Source: BMS3Bbin07 sp036244995 (GTDB taxonomy: Bacteria > Nitrospirota > Thermodesulfovibrionia > Thermodesulfovibrionales > JdFR-85). From it: DNA of 43,649 nucleotides. Shown here piece by piece: positions 8,737 to 15,663 of the stretch. The stretch's first letter is position 1. Each line of letters starts with the position of its first letter. The stretch spans positions 1 to 43,649 of the forward strand of contig BTTF01000006.1 in assembly GCA_036244995.1 (NCBI GenBank). Reading direction: 5' to 3'. A program made the translations under genes and the position numbers. The notes below the pieces were generated by a model. It did no database searches. It saw nothing but the letters and a program-made list of their open reading frames with translations, and had not been told where the DNA came from.

Positions 8737-9504
8737 ATGAAAATATTTAAGCTCTTAATTATTATATCTTTTTTACTCATTCCTTCCTATGCCTTTGCCT
8801 GGGGACCTCTCACACACATCTACCTTGGAAGCGAAATACTTTCCCTTGCTTCAATTCTTCCTGCCGGATTATATGAGCTTCTGCGGCGGTACAAGGATGA
8901 CTTTCTCTATGGGAATTTGATGGCTGACATAATCCTTGGTAAAAAATTCCTCCCTTACGACAGGAACTCTCATAGCTGGAATGTTGCATTTGAGCTAATG
9001 GATGTAGCAGAGACTCAACAGCAGAAGGCCTTTGTCTATGGATATATAAGTCATCTTGCAGCTGATACCATAGCACATGAGAAACTGACCTCTGGAAAGA
9101 GGCATATCGGGCATACCGTCTTTGAACTGAAGTCCGACAGTCTTGTGGGAAGGAAATACTGGTTCAGGGCCGTCTCCATAAACAGGAAGGTACGAAGGAG
9201 AAACGACACTTTTCTTGAGTCAACACTCGAAAGCCCCTTCCTCTCTGTAAGAACCAACAAGAGGATATATCAGGGGATGGTACTTCTTACCTATCTCACC
9301 CCAAAAAAAATGAATGATTTTATAGACAAGAATCTTTTTTTACCGGACATGCCGAATTCCAAAAAGATAAAGAGGCTCCATGAGGATTCCCTTGAGCGGA
9401 TACTTGATATACTCACAAAGGGTGAGTGCTCGGATGTTATCGGAAAAGACCCTGTATCCCACATGGAGACCCGGGGCATCGGGAAACTCCTGAAGAGATT
9501 CTAA
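8737..9504 (+). CDS. Exported zinc-dependent phospholipase C-like protein
   Basis: A 255-residue protein with a clear signal peptide (about residues 1-21, ending SYAFA). The predicted mature protein begins with tryptophan (W22) followed by GPLTH. In the zinc-dependent phospholipase C / S1-P1 nuclease fold the mature N-terminal tryptophan is itself a zinc ligand. Further histidine-rich segments of this family follow: YGNLMADI, the SHSWN stretch and YGYISHLAADTIAHE. The enzyme would act outside the cytoplasmic membrane on phospholipids or another phosphodiester; the substrate is not known. It is shorter than classical phospholipase C. A weak TACAAT -10-like box lies about 40 bases upstream in the divergent intergenic region. 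MoeA follows after 43 bases. Confidence 0.75.
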   Translation: MKIFKLLIIISFLLIPSYAFAWGPLTHIYLGSEILSLASILPAGLYELLRRYKDDFLYGNLMADIILGKKFLPYDRNSHSWNVAFELMDVAETQQQKAFVYGYISHLAADTIAHEKLTSGKRHIGHTVFELKSDSLVGRKYWFRAVSINRKVRRRNDTFLESTLESPFLSVRTNKRIYQGMVLLTYLTPKKMNDFIDKNLFLPDMPNSKKIKRLHEDSLERILDILTKGECSDVIGKDPVSHMETRGIGKLLKRF

Positions 9505-9547
9505 GATGCTTAACACCCCCGGACACGGAAAAGAGTAACTTCTTCAG

Positions 9548-10819
9548 ATGAAAGACCTCCTTGGCAGAGAAGAGGCCGTCACAGTTGAAAAGGCACTCTC
9601 TCTCCTTCTTGAGCAACCGCTGAAGATTCCTTCCACCGAAAGCACCGGCATAGAGAATGCCCATGGAAGGGTCCTGTCGACAGATGTAATCTCACCTGAA
9701 AACCTCCCCGGATTCAACCGTTCCACAATGGATGGTTACGCCGTCAACTCTACAGACACTTTTGGGGCATCAGACAGTATGCCTGCATATCTGACAGTGG
9801 CGGGAGAGGTACATATGGGGACAAAGCCCGACTTTTCCCTTACCCGGGGCAAAGCTGCCGTTATACCTACGGGGGGAATGCTCCCTGACGGAGCCGATGC
9901 CGTTGTGATGTATGAACACACAAACAGGGTTGGCGAAGACATACTGGAAGTAATGAAGGCAGTTGCACCTAATGAAAATGTCATCCTTGCTGATGAGGAT
10001 GTTAAAGAGGGAGAGGTCATCCTGAGGTCTGGACAAAGGCTCAGACCCCAGGATATTGGAGCCCTTGCCGGGCTTGGCATAGTCAACATTGAGGTCTTTA
10101 AAAAACCTGTTGTCGCCATCATCTCTACCGGAGACGAGGTAGTCCCGCCTGATAAAAAACCCCTCGCTGCCGGAGAGGTAAGGGATATCAACTCCTGTAA
10201 CCTTGCCGGACTGATCATGCGCAGCGGCGGCATCCCCCTTAAAAAGGGGATAATCAGCGATGACTTTGACCTGCTCCGGGCAACGGTCATGGAGAGCATG
10301 CAGGAAGCACAGATGGTGCTTATCTCCGGTGGCAGCTCAGTGGGCACACGGGATTACACCTCAAGAGTTATTGACGAACTCGGGCAGCCGGGCATCCTCT
10401 TTCATGGTGTAAGTATAAAACCCGGAAAACCCCTGATTGGGGGCATGGTCAACGGGATTCCCCTCTTTGGACTACCGGGACATCCTGCTGCAGTCAGTGT
10501 CTGCTTTGAGACATTTATAGAACCTCTTCTGATAAAAATTTCAGGTGAGAAGAGAAGAAAAAACCTTCTGCCTTCGAGCAGGATTGTCAGGGCTTTTTTT
10601 GGCAGGAACATCTCCTCTTCAACAGGCAGAGAGGACCATATCAGGGTAGCCCTTGAGTTACGGGATAGCGGCCTCTGGGCCAGACCGATCCTCGGCAAGT
10701 CAGGACTCATCAGAACCCTTGTGGATGCAGACGGCACTGTAATAATTCCACTTAATAAAAGCGGTATATACGAGGGAGAAACGGTTGAGGTAAACCTCTT
10801 CAGCGAGTGTCCGGGTTGA
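9548..10819 (+). CDS. moeA: Molybdopterin molybdenumtransferase
   Basis: A 423-residue MoeA, which inserts molybdate into adenylated molybdopterin to finish molybdenum cofactor. Family motifs are present in order: FNRSTMDGYAV near residue 60, IPTGGMLPDGADAVV, the MoCF-fold STGDEVV, the ISGGSSVGTRDYT active-site loop, the KPGKPLIGG strand and GLPGHPAAV, with the small C-terminal domain IV at the end. The Shine-Dalgarno sequence is weak, so it may be coupled to the upstream phospholipase-like gene. No molybdoenzyme with an intact Mo site is visible in the window. The last 20 bases overlap the convergent membrane-protein gene. Confidence 0.93.
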   Translation: MKDLLGREEAVTVEKALSLLLEQPLKIPSTESTGIENAHGRVLSTDVISPENLPGFNRSTMDGYAVNSTDTFGASDSMPAYLTVAGEVHMGTKPDFSLTRGKAAVIPTGGMLPDGADAVVMYEHTNRVGEDILEVMKAVAPNENVILADEDVKEGEVILRSGQRLRPQDIGALAGLGIVNIEVFKKPVVAIISTGDEVVPPDKKPLAAGEVRDINSCNLAGLIMRSGGIPLKKGIISDDFDLLRATVMESMQEAQMVLISGGSSVGTRDYTSRVIDELGQPGILFHGVSIKPGKPLIGGMVNGIPLFGLPGHPAAVSVCFETFIEPLLIKISGEKRRKNLLPSSRIVRAFFGRNISSSTGREDHIRVALELRDSGLWARPILGKSGLIRTLVDADGTVIIPLNKSGIYEGETVEVNLFSECPG

Positions 10820-12704
10820 CGGGGTGTTCTGTCTTCCTGATCCATATCTCATTGTCGTCTATCTTCCTGTAGAAGACAAAGTTATCCCGGATGTATTTTG
10901 CAATCACCGGTAATCTCTCCTCATTGGAAAACCCGTCAAACCTGCTTGCCCAGTGACTATTCCTGTAAAGAACAAACTTCACATTATTTTTCTCAAGCTC
11001 TTTAACCACTTCATTTTGATAGAAATACGGCGTGGCAAATATTATCACCGGAAACCGGCACGGAGACGGCCTGTCGATAAAATAATACCAGCTTGCCTCG
11101 GCCGTCATGGTAAAAAACGATTCATCAGGGGTTAAACTATTCCGCAAAAACGAAATGGTCGCCTTGTAATTATCAGGAATGATTTCAGAATCCTTCACGC
11201 CAAGCGGGAAGTTCTCCTTGATCAGGTCGCCCCTGTATATTTGATAGATACCCAGGGAGAAAATCACCGTAACTACAGCGGCAAGTAAACAGGTGTATGT
11301 TTTCGTAACGGCATCTCCACGAAGGAATTTATGACTGTAGTGTTTTATGATAATATAAATAGAGAGAATATAAGTTACAGGAAGGCTGTAAGTAACATGA
11401 GGCCAGTCTGAACGGCCCAGGGCAGACCTGAACAGGATCAGCGAGAGTATCAGCATTGAAAACTCCAGGAGGTATTTTCCCATGAAACTCCTGACTGAAA
11501 CCCTCAGTCTCCCGTTATTGAGATGGAGTTCCTGCACGAATTTAAACACAACCCAGAACGTATTTGCTGCTATAAGGACAGAGACTGCAAGAAACAATTT
11601 ATCGAAAACAGGATAAACCTTACCGCTCATCAATCCCTTGTACCTCGGCATCGTCAGGAACACATATCTGAAGAATTCAGTGAAACCTCCCCAAAGAAGA
11701 AACCCCATCAGTAATACTGCCGACAGCAGTCCCAGAAATGAAGAGAACAGGAAATACCTGCGAAGGTTGACTTTATAAAAATACATAAAATACAGCACCG
11801 GAAACAGAATCAGATAGGCTGCAAACAGAAAGGCCCCCCTGTCCACTGAGTATCCAAAAGATGCCAAAGGTATGAATGAAAACAGGAAGCCTGCCATGTA
11901 AAGCTTTTTAATCCGGTAATCCTGCCCCTTGCCGATATCCTGCAGCATCACAAGCGTAATCAGGAATAGAAATACGGTTATATCCCTCGTCTTGATAAGC
12001 ATCAACCGGGGAAGATGGAACATTGCGGAACAATGCAGAAAGGCCAGTATGGTAATTGCGGTAAATGAATACAGGTACCTTCCGCGATAAAGCTGAAGCA
12101 TTAAGATGGATAACAGGACAAAAACCACTATCTTCATAATCGACTCGAGTGTCCTTTCCGAACCGATAGATCTGCCAAAGAGGCGAAAGGCTATCACTGA
12201 ACGCAGGGGATTCTCATAAAGACCGTGGAGGAATATAAAATCCTTATAGGGTGTCTCTCCCGCCATATACGATACGGCAGGCCCCAGGGTTTCACCCTCA
12301 TGAAATGAATCAAATTTTCCCGAGGCATGGAAAGTCGGGATATTAAGCGCCACAACTATCGAAAATACAATGAGAAGGCCCGGCAGGAGGGCCTTGACCG
12401 GAGGCCGGAAATTATGTTGGGAAGCGCGGACAGGACTGGATGGCTCCGCAAATACGATATCGCCGAGTTTCCTTCCGCCCAAAAGATACGTTATGGAGAG
12501 CAGCAGCACAGGTGACAACAGAAATACGGCAAACCTTACAACATTGTTGGTGGGATTATACTGTATCCCGGTAAGTTTTCCCTTGACGCCCCACAGGTTC
12601 TGAAAGGGCAGCTCAATTCTGTTCCAGAGTAACAGTCCAATGGCAATACCCGTAAAAAACAGGACAAACAGAACCGAATACTTTATGACACTTTTTTGTT
12701 TCAT
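10800..12704 (-). CDS. Polytopic membrane protein, possible GT-C type glycosyltransferase
   Basis: About 634 residues with roughly 11-12 hydrophobic helices, a conserved-looking early loop (SFHEGETLGP...GETPYKDFIFLHG) and a soluble C-terminal domain of about 120 residues. Many membrane GT-C glycosyltransferases that use polyprenyl-phosphate sugars share this layout: acidic residues in the first periplasmic loop and a C-terminal periplasmic domain. That assignment is an inference; I do not recognise the family. The ATG at 12704 is preceded by AGGAG at short spacing. An in-frame TTG at 12734 is possible but lies inside the inverted-repeat element. The 3' end overlaps moeA by 20 bases on the opposite strand. 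Confidence 0.65.
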   Translation of the reverse strand: MKQKSVIKYSVLFVLFFTGIAIGLLLWNRIELPFQNLWGVKGKLTGIQYNPTNNVVRFAVFLLSPVLLLSITYLLGGRKLGDIVFAEPSSPVRASQHNFRPPVKALLPGLLIVFSIVVALNIPTFHASGKFDSFHEGETLGPAVSYMAGETPYKDFIFLHGLYENPLRSVIAFRLFGRSIGSERTLESIMKIVVFVLLSILMLQLYRGRYLYSFTAITILAFLHCSAMFHLPRLMLIKTRDITVFLFLITLVMLQDIGKGQDYRIKKLYMAGFLFSFIPLASFGYSVDRGAFLFAAYLILFPVLYFMYFYKVNLRRYFLFSSFLGLLSAVLLMGFLLWGGFTEFFRYVFLTMPRYKGLMSGKVYPVFDKLFLAVSVLIAANTFWVVFKFVQELHLNNGRLRVSVRSFMGKYLLEFSMLILSLILFRSALGRSDWPHVTYSLPVTYILSIYIIIKHYSHKFLRGDAVTKTYTCLLAAVVTVIFSLGIYQIYRGDLIKENFPLGVKDSEIIPDNYKATISFLRNSLTPDESFFTMTAEASWYYFIDRPSPCRFPVIIFATPYFYQNEVVKELEKNNVKFVLYRNSHWASRFDGFSNEERLPVIAKYIRDNFVFYRKIDDNEIWIRKTEHPVNPDTR

Positions 12705-12722
12705 CCACTCCTGTGCACATCT

Positions 12723-12915
12723 ATCCAGCAACAAAAACAGCGTTGGTCAATGTAAAGGAGAGACATGATGAACACTGAACGGTTTTAAGTATCACAAAGG
12801 CTTCACCTGGATGGTGAACCGTGATACTTACCTCGGAGTCCCAACCGGATGTTGGGACGAGAATGAGTGAAGGGTTCATCATGTCTCTCCTTGATGAGAC
12901 CTTTTGTCGCTGGAT
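12723..12915. other. Structured inverted-repeat element (mobile element or structured RNA)
   Basis: The element is nested. Outer ends at 12723-12736 and 12902-12915 pair with one mismatch. A GGTC/GACC pair (12745-12748, 12898-12901) follows. Then a perfect 19-base inverted repeat pairs 12755-12773 with 12874-12892. Inside are two further hairpins: one built on AAGTATCAC/GTGATACTT with inner TTCACC-TGGAT-GGTGAA, and one on CTCG-gag-TCCCAAC with loop CGGAT. Both terminal loops read YGGAT. No open reading frame fits. It directly precedes the membrane-protein gene, so it could be a 5' leader on the minus strand, a plus-strand small RNA, or a MITE/REP-type insertion. Confidence 0.7.
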
Positions 12916-12962
12916 GTGGGGTTAACTGGAATCGATTTCTCATTATAACCGGAATCCGTCAC

Positions 12963-12993
12963 AAAAAAGGGGTCTATAGATTCTATAGACCCC
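12963..12993 (-). terminator. Intrinsic terminator of the Wood-Ljungdahl operon
   Basis: A perfect palindrome at 12969-12993 (GGGGTCTATAGA and its complement) is followed, on the minus strand, by six T residues at 12963-12968. It lies 33 bases beyond the NuoG-like stop codon and is the clearest Rho-independent terminator in the window. No comparable hairpin was seen between the genes of the cluster, which supports one long transcriptional unit ending here. Confidence 0.88.
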
Positions 12994-13025
12994 TTGTAAA
13001 CCTGCCATATGTTTTAAAAATACAA

Positions 13026-15041
13026 CTAAACCTCTGCAACCGCCTGTTCAACCTCTTTCAGCCACAGCAGCCTTGAGCCGTTTATCATTGTCGTATTCAC
13101 TGCCTCAACAAGTTCTTCGGGGTTAAATGCAAGGTCTTCTCTCTTGCTGAAGGTAGCAGGTCCTGCCTTGGTACCGACTGCCTTCCTCTCCTTTTTTATG
13201 TCGGCAGTCTTTGCCGTCTTCAGGTTGATATTCATCTTCTTTGCAATGCCTTTAAGTATCTCCCTGTGGGCTATGGCCTCTCCAAAAGGTTCAATCGCCC
13301 TGTCAAGTGTCTTAAGCCTCCCCATATAATCCACAACTGAACCATCCGTCTCAAAAGATGTGGCTGCCGGGAGCACAAGGTCTGCCTCTTTTGCAAGTTC
13401 GCTGAGATGTGAGTGCTGCACAATCAGAAAATCCACCCCCGAAGGCCTCTTAAAAGGCACTTCTCCAAGGGCATAGAGAATCTTTTTAGCCCCTTCGGAA
13501 GTCATCCCGGCATATGTTGCTCCATTGCCTTTAAGTCCCATAAGAAGCGTCCCCCCGGCATTGGCCTCAATCGGCGCTGCCAGGGCATCACCCTTCAGGA
13601 GGGATATATTGGCAGAGGCCTCGTACAGCAGGGGGGAAGCGAGGATTACAGGTGAGTTTGCCACTGAGTACATCTCTGCCACCATTGTCATATCCTCGCT
13701 CAGCTCCACATCCGGTATCTCAAGTCCCTCGGGTGCCTTGAGCCCCAGCCCTGTCAATGCCTTTGCCAAACCTCCAAGCACAACGGCCTCATCGCCCTGG
13801 AGAGTCTTTATCGCTATATCCGAAAGCCTTATCTGCCCTGAATTAATAACTACCAGTTTGGCGCCCCTTGAAACCATCTTTCTCAGGGTGGCATCAAGTG
13901 CAGGAAAGACCCTCTGCCACTGTGACGGATTGATGCCCACAAGCAGTACGAGGTCCGCGCCTTCCAGGTCAACCTCGTCTCCTGAAAGTGAAGGCTCATC
14001 TGCATAGAGACTCACCGTGGAATCAATATCCTTTATCCCGGTTGTCCCGGCAAACCTCCTTAACGTAAGGATATCCTCATTGAGGAGATTTCCGGTGGTC
14101 ACAATCCCTGTATCAGAGGGACTCCTGAGGAGATCAGCCGCTGTTGCATATGCCTCATCCCAGGTGATTGGCTTCAGTTCACCATCAATCCTCTTCAACG
14201 GACTCATCATCCTTGTATCTGCATTTATAAAATCAAAACCGAATCTTCCGTAGGCACAGATATAATGCCCGGCCCTGCCGTCATCCACACCGGCATTCAC
14301 CTTTGCCACTTCCCCGTCGTGGACACTAACAACGGTGTCACAGGCATTACCGCAGGAGAGGCATACTGAATTGTATATCTCATACTCCCACTCCCTGCCC
14401 TTACGCCACCGGTCAGCCTCAAGGAGTGCGTTTACCGGACAGGCGTCAATACAACTGCCGCAGAAGGTACAACCTCCCTCCTGAAGGGGTTTGTCTTCTG
14501 CGGTGACCACTTTTGAGCCGACTCCACGACCGTTGAAGTCAAGGACAGCCGTCCCCTGCTCCTTGCATACCCTTACACAACGGCTGCAAAGGATGCAGTA
14601 GTCAGGATCGCGCTTGATAAAGGGATTTTTATCATCAACAGGGAAGCCAAACTTCTTCCTTGTAAAGGATGTCTCCTTTATCTCAAAATCATAGGCATAC
14701 TGCTGTAAATTACATACCCCTGCCTTGGTGCACGTCATACAGTCAAGGGGATGCATGGATAGAATGAGGTCAATAACGTATTTCCTGATCTCCTGAACCT
14801 TCTCTGTCCGGGTATTGACGAACATCCCCTCTTTCACCCTTGTGGTACAGGCGGTCATTGGTGACTTCAATCCCTCTATCTCTACGAGGCAAAGCCTGCA
14901 GGCACCGCTTCCCTTGAGTCCTTTCAGATAACAAAGGTTCGGGATATGAATACCTGCTATCTCCGCAGCATCAATAAGATTCATACCTGCACGAGCCTTT
15001 ACCTCTTTGCCATCTATTGTAAGCTTTACTGTACCAGCCAT
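13026..15041 (-). CDS. NuoG-like iron-sulfur subunit with degenerate molybdopterin domain
   Basis: A 671-residue protein. Clusters in order: [2Fe-2S] (C37, C48, C51, C65); the His-Cys type cluster (H97, C101, C104, C110); two ferredoxin-type [4Fe-4S] (C149, C152, C155, C159 and C191, C194, C197, C201); and the molybdopterin-oxidoreductase [4Fe-4S] (C227, C230, C234, C262). The following molybdopterin-fold domain lacks the Sec/Cys-His motif that ligates Mo in formate dehydrogenases; the aligned stretch reads IDSTVSLYADEPS. The protein therefore resembles NuoG, a wire for electrons, more than a formate dehydrogenase. It is the last gene of the operon, with a GAGGAGG ribosome-binding site, and probably joins the NuoE/NuoF-like proteins upstream. 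Its electron partner is unknown. Confidence 0.82.
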   Translation of the reverse strand: MAGTVKLTIDGKEVKARAGMNLIDAAEIAGIHIPNLCYLKGLKGSGACRLCLVEIEGLKSPMTACTTRVKEGMFVNTRTEKVQEIRKYVIDLILSMHPLDCMTCTKAGVCNLQQYAYDFEIKETSFTRKKFGFPVDDKNPFIKRDPDYCILCSRCVRVCKEQGTAVLDFNGRGVGSKVVTAEDKPLQEGGCTFCGSCIDACPVNALLEADRWRKGREWEYEIYNSVCLSCGNACDTVVSVHDGEVAKVNAGVDDGRAGHYICAYGRFGFDFINADTRMMSPLKRIDGELKPITWDEAYATAADLLRSPSDTGIVTTGNLLNEDILTLRRFAGTTGIKDIDSTVSLYADEPSLSGDEVDLEGADLVLLVGINPSQWQRVFPALDATLRKMVSRGAKLVVINSGQIRLSDIAIKTLQGDEAVVLGGLAKALTGLGLKAPEGLEIPDVELSEDMTMVAEMYSVANSPVILASPLLYEASANISLLKGDALAAPIEANAGGTLLMGLKGNGATYAGMTSEGAKKILYALGEVPFKRPSGVDFLIVQHSHLSELAKEADLVLPAATSFETDGSVVDYMGRLKTLDRAIEPFGEAIAHREILKGIAKKMNINLKTAKTADIKKERKAVGTKAGPATFSKREDLAFNPEELVEAVNTTMINGSRLLWLKEVEQAVAEV

Positions 15042-15067
15042 TGAAACCTCCTCATTGATAATTTATT

Positions 15068-15655
15068 CTAAACCTTAACACCCTCTTTTTTACGTGACGC
15101 TACAACGATAATCGCCCCTGTTGGACATACGTCAATACAGTCTCCGCATTTTACACATCTCTTCTGTCGTATCTCAAAAGGTAGATAGCCTGTCTTATAC
15201 TTTACCTTCTTCTCACCCATAACGGCATTATATTTACATACCTCTTTACAGAGACCGCACATAGTACATTTTTCGGCAATGACTATGTATTCAATAAAGG
15301 CAGGGCAATCCATATCAGGGCAGATGCCTTCAACATGTTCCTTAAAGGCGTCTGCCTCCAGCCATTCATGGACAAATTCAGCGCTATCCTTACCCTTTTT
15401 ACATAGTGAACCTGATAGCATGTTTTCTGTTATACGCTTAAGTGCAAGGATGTCTTCCTCCTTGCCTCTACCTTCAATAATATTCCGAAGTCTTACTCTT
15501 GCCTCATAGCTTCCGAAGGCGCATGGAAAACATCTCCCACACATTGGGCCCTCTAAAAACTCCTCGATATAGTATACCGCTTTCTGAACCGGACACCTTT
15601 TCTCTTCTGCCACCTTTTTTATTTCTTCTACTTTTAGCGCGTTCTTCTTTTCCAT
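15068..15655 (-). CDS. Iron-sulfur protein resembling the C-terminal third of NuoF/HydB
   Basis: A 195-residue protein with no flavin or NADH domain. It carries the NuoF-type N3 cluster pattern C39-x2-C42-x2-C45-x39-C85, with the same spacing as in the adjacent full-length NuoF-like protein, followed by two ferredoxin-type [4Fe-4S] motifs (from C130 and from C167). In effect it is a second copy of the iron-sulfur tail of NuoF/HydB. It starts 8 bases after the NuoF-like stop with a GAGGTGAAGG ribosome-binding site, and the NuoG-like gene follows after 26 bases. A role as an extra electron-transfer subunit of the same complex is inferred. Confidence 0.75.
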   Translation of the reverse strand: MEKKNALKVEEIKKVAEEKRCPVQKAVYYIEEFLEGPMCGRCFPCAFGSYEARVRLRNIIEGRGKEEDILALKRITENMLSGSLCKKGKDSAEFVHEWLEADAFKEHVEGICPDMDCPAFIEYIVIAEKCTMCGLCKEVCKYNAVMGEKKVKYKTGYLPFEIRQKRCVKCGDCIDVCPTGAIIVVASRKKEGVKV

Positions 15656-15663
15656 CCTTCACC

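Noticed and set aside
12723..12915. Known metabolite riboswitch (cobalamin, Moco, c-di-GMP, THF)
   Set aside because: The hairpins do not show the conserved cores I know for these classes, and the long perfect outer stem is more like a mobile element end or a different RNA.
12723..12915. Retron-type msr/msd locus
   Set aside because: Nested hairpins with paired ends are suggestive, but no reverse transcriptase gene lies nearby.
13026..15041. Formate dehydrogenase catalytic subunit
   Set aside because: The iron-sulfur domains fit, but the Sec/Cys-His motif that binds molybdenum is absent, so NuoG-like is the safer call.
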